Under the pieces are notes generated by a model, which was not told where the DNA came from, made no database searches, and saw nothing but the letters and a program-made list of their open reading frames with translations. This document shows positions 1 to 7,093 of a stretch of 13,860 nt of DNA, in pieces (position 1 is the stretch's first letter; each line of letters opens with the position of its first letter). Both the position numbers and the translations under genes were made by a program. Source of the stretch: Hallerella sp963629575. Its GTDB lineage: Bacteria; Fibrobacterota; Fibrobacteria; Fibrobacterales; Fibrobacteraceae. The DNA lies in assembly GCA_963629575.1 (NCBI GenBank), contig CAVGIM010000059.1, forward strand, positions 1 to 13,860. Direction: 5' to 3'.

Positions 1-104
1 GGGTTCCTTTTGAAGAGTCTTCAACAATGCTCGTCGATAATTTTGTAATGCCGGGTGCTCCTTTCTATGCTGTAAATTTCCTTGAGATGGATGGTGAACG
101 ATGA
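1..104 (+). CDS. 3' end of an unidentified gene, cut by the window edge
   Basis: Reading codons from base 3, the frame stays open to a TGA at 102-104 and encodes about 33 residues, including the stretch MLVDNFVMPGAPFYAV and ending MDGER. The stop overlaps the ATG of the next gene (101-103) as ATGA, the usual sign of translational coupling. That overlap is the main reason to think this frame is real. No family can be recognised from so short a tail. Hydrophobic and aromatic residues alternate with turns, so it may be the C-terminal domain of a secreted or envelope protein like its neighbour, but that is a guess. The rest of the gene lies left of the window. Confidence 0.6.
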   Translation, partial: VPFEESSTMLVDNFVMPGAPFYAVNFLEMDGER

Positions 105-742
105 AAAAGTTTTTGTGTGGCATTTTTGTGATTCTTGTTTTGGCGGGATGTTATTGGACGGAAATGGAGTGTTTTGATATTAAAAATTTTGGGAGTGTGA
201 ATTATATATCGAATGAAAAAATTGATAGCGTCTATTTTTATCTCAATGGTGTGAAAATTTGCGATGGAAGTAGAAGTTCCGCCGATTCGTTGAATATCTT
301 AGCCAGCTATGGAAACTTGACAGGGGATAAATTTACGATTTGTAGGCTATCTTCTGGAGACGGCTATTTAAGCTTGATAGAAGCGGCTTTCAAAGATCGC
401 TGTCAGTTTTTTGAAGATAGCCCTCGATGGGATGTCTTTATTTGTTCTTTCAGTTCGGTTTTTAATAAAATTGAATTAAAACCAGCCAAATTAACTTTGA
501 AACTATTTGCTGGTGATTTCGTAAAAAACATAGATGTCGGTGTAATCGATTTTCGGGGTACCTATGTCAACGTATTTCCGGTACAGGATTCTGCAAAATG
601 GTTTAATTACACAGAAGGATCGATTTTGCCATATTTTGATAATTTTGCATCCCCTTCTATTTGGATTCGAAACACATGCCTTGACGGCTATTGTATAGCG
701 ATGCAACCTATGTCGGGTCGGGACGCTTGCTTTGACAAGTAG
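101..742 (+). CDS. Cysteine-rich lipoprotein, function unknown
   Basis: The 213-residue protein begins with a classic lipoprotein signal: two lysines after the start Met, a hydrophobic run, and a lipobox LAGC with the lipidated Cys at residue 17. It is therefore expected to be exported and membrane-anchored. The mature part has eight further cysteines, in motifs such as KIC, TIC, FIC, TC, YC and AC, so disulfides are likely. It looks beta-rich, with alternating hydrophobic residues and many Phe and Tyr. I do not recognise a family. The start is fixed by the ATGA overlap with the preceding gene, so the two probably form one transcription unit. Codons are AT-rich compared with the housekeeping genes to the right, which fits an accessory or species-specific gene. 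No hairpin with a T-run is evident in the 50 bases after the stop. Confidence 0.75.
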   Translation: MKKFLCGIFVILVLAGCYWTEMECFDIKNFGSVNYISNEKIDSVYFYLNGVKICDGSRSSADSLNILASYGNLTGDKFTICRLSSGDGYLSLIEAAFKDRCQFFEDSPRWDVFICSFSSVFNKIELKPAKLTLKLFAGDFVKNIDVGVIDFRGTYVNVFPVQDSAKWFNYTEGSILPYFDNFASPSIWIRNTCLDGYCIAMQPMSGRDACFDK

Positions 743-792
743 AGGTGTTGGTCGGTGAAAAATTTTTGCGAGTCGTCCTCCAATGTCTCTCC

Positions 793-1323
793 CTAAAACA
801 AGACAACCGCATTCAACCCGCCGCGCCTTTCGATAAAATTGAGTTCGGGGAGAATCATCAGTTGCAACGCACCGGATTCGCCACCACGCTTTCGCAATTT
901 ATAACGATCGAGCGCAGCTTGGTATTCATCGCGTTTATTGGCATGGCCTTTGTGAACAATATACTTGTATGTATTGTACGAAAGAACAGGAACGCCCACG
1001 CCAAGAAAAGGGATGGACGTTAATAGGCTTAAAGTTCCTAAAACATTCCCGGCAACATTCTCGTAAGGATCGTTTGAATTGTACAATATAGCGTACAGTC
1101 CGAATCCGACAAAAGCAGCACCCACAACGGTCAAACTTCCCCCTGCAATCATTCCTATCACATTTGGCCTAGAGTACGCCTGATAATTTTCTTCCGCAAT
1201 CAAGTCGTAATATATCTTGGCGCTATCTACTTCCGTTGATTGAGGCGAGACCATCTCGTTGCCAAAACTTAACTTATACGAAACAACAAAAAAAAATGCC
1301 ACTACAATTTTCTTTAAATTCAT
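793..1323 (-). CDS. Exported or membrane protein with two helices, function unknown
   Basis: This 176-residue protein starts with a signal-like segment (MNLKK, then a hydrophobic stretch to about residue 21). A polar part of about 35 residues contains EENYQAYSRP. Two glycine-rich hydrophobic helices follow at about 55-80 (GMIAGGSLTVVGAAFVGFG) and 92-113. After that come a basic, charged segment (KRDEYQAALDRYKLRKRGG) and a C-terminus that alternates like a beta strand and ends in Phe. A signal peptide, paired Gly-rich helices and a basic helix before a short strand-like end suggest a small envelope protein, but I cannot assign a role. It lies 135 bases downstream of the ABC permease gene on the same strand and converges with the lipoprotein gene. 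No clear Shine-Dalgarno sequence precedes the ATG. Confidence 0.72.
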   Translation of the reverse strand: MNLKKIVVAFFFVVSYKLSFGNEMVSPQSTEVDSAKIYYDLIAEENYQAYSRPNVIGMIAGGSLTVVGAAFVGFGLYAILYNSNDPYENVAGNVLGTLSLLTSIPFLGVGVPVLSYNTYKYIVHKGHANKRDEYQAALDRYKLRKRGGESGALQLMILPELNFIERRGGLNAVVLF

Positions 1324-1458
1324 TGCTGCTGTCTGCTCGATTTTGGTAAAGGCCGTGATAAAGATTCCTTTTTAAGGAAATTTTGTACAAAGCAAAATAT
1401 ACACAATTATGGACATATTCTTGAAATTTTGTGTAAAGCGCCGCTCCCCAAAAACAGT
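1324..1458 (-). promoter_or_regulatory. AT-rich leader upstream of the two-helix protein, possible promoter
   Basis: The 135 bases between the permease stop and the start of the two-helix protein are strikingly AT-rich next to the permease gene. Read on the minus strand they hold TTGTGT and TACAAA-like boxes around 1384-1406. A small inverted repeat, TTCCTT-TTT-AAGGAA, lies at 1365-1379. This suggests that the downstream gene has its own promoter and is not simply read through from the ABC operon. Box spacing is not ideal, so the exact promoter is uncertain. I see no GC-rich hairpin with a T-run that would terminate the permease transcript. Confidence 0.25.
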
Positions 1459-2673
1459 CTATTCAAACCGCAACGCTTCGATGGGGTCGAGCCGAGAGGC
1501 TTTTCTCGCCGGATACCAGCCGAAGAAAACGCCCGTGGCAAAGCATACGCCAAAGCTCGCGATAACGCTCATCGCGGTGATGCTCATCGGCCAATTTAAA
1601 GCCGCCTTGACGATTGTCGTCGAAAGAACGCCCAGAAGGATTCCGAGGATACCGCCGAGCAGGCTGATCATGACCGATTCGAAGAGAAACTGGAGAAGAA
1701 CGTCGCGGCCTTTCGCCCCGATGGCCATCCGCAGCCCGATTTCCCGCGTGCGCTCGGTGACGGAAACATACATGATGTTCATGATTCCGATGCCTCCGAC
1801 AAGCAGGCTTATCCCGGCGATTGCCGTGAGAACAATCGACAGCAAATCCGAAGTGCTCGTAATCATTTCGATCATTTCTTCCTGGGTGCGGACGCGGAAC
1901 GGTTCCGTTTCGCCTTTCCACGAACGTCGCTCCTTGAGAATCTGGAGAATTTCCTCGCTCGCCTTCGCCGCGTAGCCCTCCCCGATGGAATTGGCGTAGA
2001 TGGTCCGGATGTCCGTTGTCGCGTTGAAGCGTTTCATCACCGTCTGGTACGGCGTGAGAATCACTTCATCCTGGTCCTGCCCGAAATCGCTCGAACCTTT
2101 CGCCTTGAGCGTGCCGATGACCTTGAGCGGAATGTTCTTGTAGCGGAGCGTTTTTCCGATTGGGTCCGTATCCGGGAAAAGCGTCGAGACGACCGTCTGC
2201 CCGATGACGCAGACTTTTGCCATGCGGTCCGTCTTGTCATCGAACATTACGCCTTTGTCGATTTCGTAGTTTCGAATTTTGAGGTAGTCGCTGCTTATGC
2301 CGGTGAGAGATACCGCTTCGTTCTTGTTTCCGACAATCGCCTGTCCGGAAGCGGTGACGACCGGAGAAACGCCGTTGATGTACCGCGCCTTTTCCCGAAG
2401 CGCAACAACGTCCGCTTCTTCGAGCGTTTGCGTGGAAGAACTCGCGTCGAGCTGTACGCCGCCTTTCTTGGAAACGTTCGGCATGATGGTTATCGCGTTC
2501 GTTCCCATCGCCGTGATTTTCTGCTTGATGGATTGCTTGGAGCCTTCGCCCATGGCGACCATTGTGATGACCGCGGCAACGCCGATGACGATTCCGAGTA
2601 CGGAAAGAAATGTCCGCATCCTGTTTCGGAGTAACGCCCGGAACGCGATTTTAAACAAAGTAACCGGACTCAT
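1459..2673 (-). CDS. MacB/FtsX-type ABC transporter permease
   Basis: The protein has 404 residues in the layout of stand-alone MacB/LolC-type permeases. A first membrane helix lies at about 22-41 after a basic start (RNRMRTFLSVLGIVIG). A large periplasmic MacB_PCD domain spans roughly 45-270. The FtsX domain follows with three helices near 278-303, 328-355 and 367-386. Diagnostic motifs are GIGIMNIMYVSVTERTREIG, RMAIGAKGRDV and the ending YPARKASRLDPIEALRFE. In this family two permeases and two ATPases form a complex that uses ATP for mechanical work on periplasmic substrates (antibiotics, lipoproteins, peptides), usually with a periplasmic adaptor and an outer-membrane channel. Neither partner is encoded here, so the substrate is unknown. 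Its ATG overlaps the TGA of the ATPase gene by four bases, so the pair is co-translated. Length is normal, with no sign of damage. Confidence 0.93.
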   Translation of the reverse strand: MSPVTLFKIAFRALLRNRMRTFLSVLGIVIGVAAVITMVAMGEGSKQSIKQKITAMGTNAITIMPNVSKKGGVQLDASSSTQTLEEADVVALREKARYINGVSPVVTASGQAIVGNKNEAVSLTGISSDYLKIRNYEIDKGVMFDDKTDRMAKVCVIGQTVVSTLFPDTDPIGKTLRYKNIPLKVIGTLKAKGSSDFGQDQDEVILTPYQTVMKRFNATTDIRTIYANSIGEGYAAKASEEILQILKERRSWKGETEPFRVRTQEEMIEMITSTSDLLSIVLTAIAGISLLVGGIGIMNIMYVSVTERTREIGLRMAIGAKGRDVLLQFLFESVMISLLGGILGILLGVLSTTIVKAALNWPMSITAMSVIASFGVCFATGVFFGWYPARKASRLDPIEALRFE

Positions 2674-3434
2674 GCGGAAGCCTCGTCGTCGAAAGTCTCG
2701 GGCGGCGGAAGCGCTAAAAACGCTTCGTGCGCGTTCTGGATGTTTTCGTTTTTCGTGTCGCGCTTGATTTGCCCGTCGCGGAGAAGGATCGTGCGGCTAG
2801 AAAATGTCGCGATGTCCGGTTCGTGGGTGACGAATACAATCGTCTTTCCGCGGGAATTTAGCTCCTGGAAGATTTCCATGATTTCGTAGCTGGTTCGGGT
2901 GTCGAGGTTTCCCGTCGCCTCGTCGGCGAGAATGATGACCGGATCGTTCACAAGTGCCCGCGCTATGGCGACGCGTTGCTGCTGCCCACCCGAAAGCTGG
3001 TTCGGCAGATGGTTCAAGCGTCCTTGGAGACCGACCCGTTCAAGAGCCTTGAGCGCGCGTTCCCGCCGTTCTTCCGAAGAAATTCTCGAATTGTACAAAA
3101 GGGGAAGTTCGACGTTTTCGATTGCCGAAGTTCGGGCGAGCAAATTGTAGCTCTGGAAGACGAATCCGAGCTTGTGGCTGCGAATGTTCGCCAGCGCATC
3201 GGGCTTCATTTTTTCGATGTGTTCGCCGTCGAGAATATATTCGCCGGAAGTGGGCTTGTCCATGCAGCCCAAAATGTTCAGCATCGTACTCTTGCCGGAA
3301 CCGCTCGTTCCCATGATGGTGACGAATTCGCCCGGATGCACATCAAAGCTCACGCCGCGAAGCGCATGGACCGTTTCGTCGCCCATCTTGAATTCGCGTC
3401 GCAAGTGGCGGATGGAAAGAATCGGATCGTTCAT
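2670..3434 (-). CDS. LolD/MacB-type ABC transporter ATPase
   Basis: The 254-residue nucleotide-binding subunit has all the expected motifs: Walker A GTSGSGKST (42-50), Q-loop Gln94 in FVFQSYNLL, signature LSGGQQQRVAIARAL (147-161), Walker B VIILADEATGNLD (166-178) and switch His204 in FVTHE. The sequence around these motifs is typical of the MacB/LolD/FtsE group that pairs with FtsX-fold permeases. The partner permease gene directly follows with an ATGA overlap. The tail after residue 225 is longer and more acidic than in LolD, ending near PPPETFDDEASA, and has no obvious function. The start is preceded on its strand by a purine-rich AAGGTGGGAAGG. The gene lies 51 bases after the glgE stop on the same strand, so read-through from the upstream cluster is plausible. 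Confidence 0.95.
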   Translation of the reverse strand: MNDPILSIRHLRREFKMGDETVHALRGVSFDVHPGEFVTIMGTSGSGKSTMLNILGCMDKPTSGEYILDGEHIEKMKPDALANIRSHKLGFVFQSYNLLARTSAIENVELPLLYNSRISSEERRERALKALERVGLQGRLNHLPNQLSGGQQQRVAIARALVNDPVIILADEATGNLDTRTSYEIMEIFQELNSRGKTIVFVTHEPDIATFSSRTILLRDGQIKRDTKNENIQNAHEAFLALPPPETFDDEASA

Positions 3435-3485
3435 GGAAACCTTCCCACCTTAGATGCGCACAGCCCCAAATCGGTTGCGAACTTT

Positions 3486-5219
3486 TTAAAGCTTCTTTAC
3501 GACGAGCAGGTGACCGGGCGCCTTGTTCGGATCGAGACGCACGAAGTTGTGCGAGCCGCGAAAAACGTAGGATTCGTCGGTAATCAAGTCCTTGACAAAG
3601 AAGAACGCGTCGTTTTCGAGGCCGAGCTTTCCCATGTCGAGCGCGATCGTTCCTTCCTGGGCGTTGTGCATGTCCATGTTCGTGACGCAAAGGATCACGT
3701 CGTCGCCTTTTTTCTTGGAATAGACCATCAGGTTGGAATTGTCCGCGACGTGGAATTCCAGGTTGTCGTATTCCTGGAGCGCGGGGTGGTCGAGCTTCGC
3801 ATTGTTTACGCGCCGCACAAAGTCCCGGATGTTTACGGGCGAATCCCAGTCATGGACCTTGTACTGGTACTTTTCGCTGTCGAGAAGTTCTTCCTTGACT
3901 GGCGACGGGATGTTTTCGCAAAGCTCGTAACCGTTGTACATGCCGGTGAGGCTCGAAAGCGTTCCCGCGAGGAAGTAGCGTTGCCGGAACTGCGCCGGAC
4001 CCTGGTTCGCCAGATATTTCGGGAAGATGTCGGGCGTCGTCGGAAAGAGAATCCCGCGCATGTATTCCTTTGCGTTTGTCTGGGTGAGCTCCTTGAAGTA
4101 TTGCTCGAATTCCCATTTCTGTTCGCGCCAGGCAAAGTAGGTGTAGCTCATGTCGAAGCCTTCCTTCGCGAGGCGGTGCATCATCTTGGGACGGGTGAAC
4201 GCTTCGGCGAGGAATACGAGCTCCGGGCGGACTTCCTTGATTTCGCGGATGAGCCATTCCCAGAAGGGAAAAGGTTTCGTGTGCGGGTTGTCGATGCGGA
4301 AAATTTCGACGCCATTGTCTGCCCAGAAGAGGATGATGTCGCGGATTTCCTTCCAGAGAGCCTTGAAGTTTTTGTTGTAGTAGTCGAACGGGTAGATGTC
4401 CTCGTACTTCTTTGGCGGGTTTTCGGCAAACTTGATCGTTCCGTCCGGTTCGTGGTAGAACCATTCCGGGTGCTTTTTCGCATAGGGATGGTCCGGGCTG
4501 CAGTTGAGCGCGATGTCGAGCGCGAGTCTTAATCCCTTTGCGCGGGCCGCCTTGGCAAAATGCTCAAAATCCTTCATCGTGCCGAGTTCGGGATCGACGG
4601 CGAAGTGACCGCCGAACTTGTTTCCGACTGCGTACGGGCAGCCCGGTTCGAGCGGCTTTCCGTTCTTGTCCGTCTTCGCGTGGAGCGCGTTGTTAGCCCC
4701 CTTGCGGTTGGTGACGCCAATCGGGTGGATGGGAACCAGATAGATTGTGTCGAATCCCATGTCGGCGATGTAGTCGAGGCGGGCTTCGCAATCCTTGAAC
4801 GTCGCGCTCTTTTTCGGATCCTTGCCCTGGCTTTTTGGCCACATTTCGTACCAGGTTCCCGTGCGGGCATAGACCGGATCGACGCGGAGTTCCATGAGCG
4901 GGCTCTCGGTCGGGGTATCCTTGGGGTCGAGCGTCCACGCAATAATCTTGTAATCGTAGTAGCCGATGCTGTTTACCGTAAATTCCCCTGCCCACATGTC
5001 GTTATCGACGAAATGCATCGGAGCCTTGCGGAAGCGCTTTTCGGAACGAAGTTTGTAAAGAATCGCGGCGTCGTATTTTTCGTGGCCGTGGCGGAAAATG
5101 TCCGCGGTGATTTTCACGGTGTCGCCGGGTTCGCGCTTGATGGCGAAACGGTTCGCATCGACGGAAGGCTGGATGTTTTCGATGACCAGGTTGTCTTTTT
5201 TTTCGGGAAATTCTGCCAT
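3486..5219 (-). CDS. glgE: GlgE-type alpha-1,4-glucan:maltose-1-phosphate maltosyltransferase
   Basis: The 577-residue protein is a GH13 enzyme of the GlgE subfamily (GH13_3). The family transfers maltosyl units from alpha-maltose-1-phosphate to the non-reducing ends of alpha-1,4-glucans, releasing phosphate, in the cytoplasm. An N-terminal beta-sandwich (about 10-115) is followed by the TIM barrel. Visible motifs are IYLVPIHPIG (159-168), LDIALNCSPDHP (234-245), EIFRIDNPHTKPFPFWEWLI (305-324; likely nucleophile Asp310), LAEAFTRPKMM (337-347; acid/base Glu339), YTYFAWREQKWE (359-370) and TTPDIF (394-399; likely transition-state Asp397). DWDSPVNIRDF begins the C-terminal part. The frame is open far upstream, but the ATG at 5217-5219 is chosen because AGAGG lies nine bases before it, the mature sequence begins there, and the extension overlaps the HAD gene. 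It is about 80-100 residues shorter than usual: only some 27 residues separate the N domain from the barrel, where the helical S domain is normally inserted. No treS, maltokinase or branching enzyme lies nearby. Confidence 0.9.
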   Translation of the reverse strand: MAEFPEKKDNLVIENIQPSVDANRFAIKREPGDTVKITADIFRHGHEKYDAAILYKLRSEKRFRKAPMHFVDNDMWAGEFTVNSIGYYDYKIIAWTLDPKDTPTESPLMELRVDPVYARTGTWYEMWPKSQGKDPKKSATFKDCEARLDYIADMGFDTIYLVPIHPIGVTNRKGANNALHAKTDKNGKPLEPGCPYAVGNKFGGHFAVDPELGTMKDFEHFAKAARAKGLRLALDIALNCSPDHPYAKKHPEWFYHEPDGTIKFAENPPKKYEDIYPFDYYNKNFKALWKEIRDIILFWADNGVEIFRIDNPHTKPFPFWEWLIREIKEVRPELVFLAEAFTRPKMMHRLAKEGFDMSYTYFAWREQKWEFEQYFKELTQTNAKEYMRGILFPTTPDIFPKYLANQGPAQFRQRYFLAGTLSSLTGMYNGYELCENIPSPVKEELLDSEKYQYKVHDWDSPVNIRDFVRRVNNAKLDHPALQEYDNLEFHVADNSNLMVYSKKKGDDVILCVTNMDMHNAQEGTIALDMGKLGLENDAFFFVKDLITDESYVFRGSHNFVRLDPNKAPGHLLVVKKL

Positions 5220-5228
5220 AGGAATTCG

Positions 5229-5233
5229 CCTCT
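5229..5233 (-). promoter_or_regulatory. Ribosome binding site that decides the glgE start
   Basis: On the minus strand AGAGG sits nine bases before the ATG at 5217-5219, inside a purine run (AAAGAGGCG). The open frame continues about 260 codons further upstream, but that part is antisense-free only because of codon bias and overlaps the HAD coding sequence in another frame. The site and the family's N-terminal sequence together support the short start. Confidence 0.6.
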
Positions 5234-5305
5234 TTAAAATTTTTCCGTTGTCTCCGGTTGGGGCTTGACGGTTTGCGGTAAATGTTAGAAAATTACGGGA
5301 GAGCC

Positions 5306-6262
5306 TTACCCGTTCAGGTGCCGTGGCGGAAGCGATGCGCTGTCGCGAATGTTCTGGTGCTTTCGTTGCGCGATTGTCTCGGCGATTCGGACGACCTGCT
5401 CCGAGAGCCACATCCACGTCATGGAATTTTCCCTGTAGTCGGCCTCTCCGAACATCTGGATTCTGCGGTCGCGGCGCAGCCCATCGACCTGTCGCATCGC
5501 CTTGCGGTCTCCCGTCGGATAGATGGCGTAGGTGGTTCCTCCCGACTGGTTCAAGATGCTGAACGCGGGGACGTCGGATGGACCGTCCGCGATGTAGATC
5601 ATGTTTTCGAAGGGGATTCTCCGATTCTTCCGGTCGATTTGGGAATTGACGTCGATCGTGTCGGGGAACTTGTTCGAACCCTTGTTGATTTCGAAGAGGT
5701 ATCGCGTCTTGGACGTGTTGTCGAGCGCGCAGGCTACCTGCGAGATTTCGCCAGATTTCGGCTTGTCCTTTTCCGCAAATCCCGGCATGGCGGGCTCTTC
5801 GATAAATTCGCACCCGAAGATTCCATCGAGAAATGGTTCGACGGCGCTTCCGCGGATCGTTTCCGCGAATCCGGTGCTCACGACATAGTGTTCGAGCCGG
5901 ATGCCCGCTTCCGTAAACCGCGGTTCGCTTTCCACGAGCGTCCTCATCTTTTGGAAAAATTCGGGAATGCCCGGGTAGAACTCGAGTTCCTTGCCGCAAT
6001 CGCGAAGGATCCGGTTCGAAAGTCCCGCGAGCTTGCCTAGCTTTACGTAAGTCAAGATGTGGTTGAGATATGACGTGTCGGCGTTTATATGGATGCCCGC
6101 TTGGGCGTAGTAGCCGGGAAGCGCATTGACTTCTTTCCAGAATTTGGCTCCGTCGATGTCGTACCTTCGAAAAAGAGGCTCCTGCATGTAGCCGCTGATG
6201 AGCGTCTTGTCGAAATCCCAGACCATGGCGATTACGTTCTGTTCAAAGGGTCGAGAATCCAT
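5306..6262 (-). CDS. HAD-superfamily hydrolase, probable phosphatase
   Basis: The 318-residue protein has the four HAD motifs. Motif I is WDFDKTL, with nucleophile Asp16 and acid/base Asp18. Motif II is VVSTG (Ser129/Thr130). A likely motif III lysine is in EINKG (Lys194). Motif IV is YIADGPSDVPAF (Asp226, Asp230). The insert between motifs I and II is large and mostly helical (about 25-115), as in cap-type-1 phosphatases of the phosphoserine phosphatase branch. These enzymes dephosphorylate small metabolites through an aspartyl-phosphate intermediate with Mg2+. The actual substrate cannot be read from the sequence. The gene begins six bases after the M23 stop, and its ribosome site GAGGA overlaps that stop. 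It ends 86 bases before glgE, so all three genes are probably co-transcribed. A link to sugar phosphates through glgE is possible but only inferred from position. The C-terminal ~25 residues are polar and probably disordered. Confidence 0.85.
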   Translation of the reverse strand: MDSRPFEQNVIAMVWDFDKTLISGYMQEPLFRRYDIDGAKFWKEVNALPGYYAQAGIHINADTSYLNHILTYVKLGKLAGLSNRILRDCGKELEFYPGIPEFFQKMRTLVESEPRFTEAGIRLEHYVVSTGFAETIRGSAVEPFLDGIFGCEFIEEPAMPGFAEKDKPKSGEISQVACALDNTSKTRYLFEINKGSNKFPDTIDVNSQIDRKNRRIPFENMIYIADGPSDVPAFSILNQSGGTTYAIYPTGDRKAMRQVDGLRRDRRIQMFGEADYRENSMTWMWLSEQVVRIAETIAQRKHQNIRDSASLPPRHLNG

Positions 6263-6268
6263 TGTTCC

Positions 6269-7093
6269 TCACGGGGAGATAAAGTAATCTTCGGGGTTTA
6301 CCGGTTCCCCGTCGATGCGAATTTCGTAATGGAGACCGCTCCCGGCCGTGCGCCCGGAGCGTCCCACGGTCGCAATGGGAGTGCCGCGCCCGATTCGCTG
6401 TCCCTGCTTGACTAGCGCCTTTTCGAGGTGGGCGTAAAAGGTGCGGGCGTTTTCCGTGTGCTGGATTTTGACCGACAGTCCGAATCCCCGATGGGAGCGG
6501 ACCTCGACGACGGTTCCGGCACCGGTCGCGATGACCGTGTCGCCTTCTTCGGCAAAAAAATCCACGCCGCGGTGGGGAAGGCTCTGGTCGGTAAAGTGGT
6601 CGAAGAGCATTCCGAAACGGTTCGTGATGATGTGGTGACGCTTGAGCGGATGCAGCACGGGAATCGCCTCGGCGAGAGCCGGTTGCGACAGAAGGGTGTC
6701 GCGGAAGAGGGAGTAGGTCCTGTAGGTCTGGAAGAGAGCCTCTGTCCGTTCCTTGTTCTGGAGGGAATCGCTTGCCTTTGCCTCGAGCGGAATGCCACCG
6801 ATTCGATAGACGCTGTCTTGCAAGGCCTCCGTGCGTTGCAGGTAAAGTTCCGCGCTGTCGTTGTCCGCGCGAAGCCTGTTCATGTTTGTCCTGATTTCCC
6901 GGTTCTGCGCGCGCAGATCGAGAAGCGTCCCATCGCCTAGCCTGTGCGCTATTTCGAGCGGGGAAAACAGAAAAAATCCGAAAGCGGCGACGATCGCCCC
7001 GAGAATCCAGAGAATGGGCTTTCGCGGCGAAATCCGATACGATTTCGACTTGCCGGTCTTTTCGTAGAACAGGTGCAGGTTCAGCTTTTTCAA
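6269..7093 (-). CDS. Membrane-anchored M23 (LytM-type) peptidase, TTG start
   Basis: The protein has about 274 residues: a short basic cytoplasmic part, one membrane helix (about 27-44, PILWILGAIVAAFGFFLF), a coiled-coil-like segment (about 57-95) and a C-terminal M23 domain (about 150-274). M23 enzymes cut peptidoglycan cross-bridges or stems in the periplasm and often act in cell shape or division. Zinc ligands are visible: His174 and Asp178 in PHRGVDF, and His255 in GLHYEIR. His222 in YAHLEK matches one catalytic His. The other catalytic position, the first His of HxH, is Gly253, so activity may be reduced or lost as in EnvC/NlpD-like activators. The upstream open frame lacks a plausible ATG. 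The TTG at 7091-7093 overlaps the TGA of the 91-residue gene as TTGA, and MKKLNLHLFYEK is a credible start. The two genes are therefore translationally coupled. Confidence 0.85.
   Translation of the reverse strand: MKKLNLHLFYEKTGKSKSYRISPRKPILWILGAIVAAFGFFLFSPLEIAHRLGDGTLLDLRAQNREIRTNMNRLRADNDSAELYLQRTEALQDSVYRIGGIPLEAKASDSLQNKERTEALFQTYRTYSLFRDTLLSQPALAEAIPVLHPLKRHHIITNRFGMLFDHFTDQSLPHRGVDFFAEEGDTVIATGAGTVVEVRSHRGFGLSVKIQHTENARTFYAHLEKALVKQGQRIGRGTPIATVGRSGRTAGSGLHYEIRIDGEPVNPEDYFISP

Noticed and set aside
745..1023. 92-codon plus-strand open frame after the lipoprotein gene
   Set aside because: It is antisense to the two-helix protein, which has a signal segment and a coherent hydrophobicity pattern. 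No ribosome site stands before it.
2976..4532. A 518-codon open frame on the plus strand across the ABC ATPase and glgE genes
   Set aside because: It is antisense to two genes with complete family motifs. The translation is rich in Arg, Val and Glu with no domain signal, and the long frame follows from the GC-rich codon pattern of the minus-strand genes.
5220..5999. 260-codon upstream extension of glgE
   Set aside because: It overlaps the HAD gene in a different frame and lacks similarity to GlgE N-termini. The ATG at 5219 has a ribosome site.
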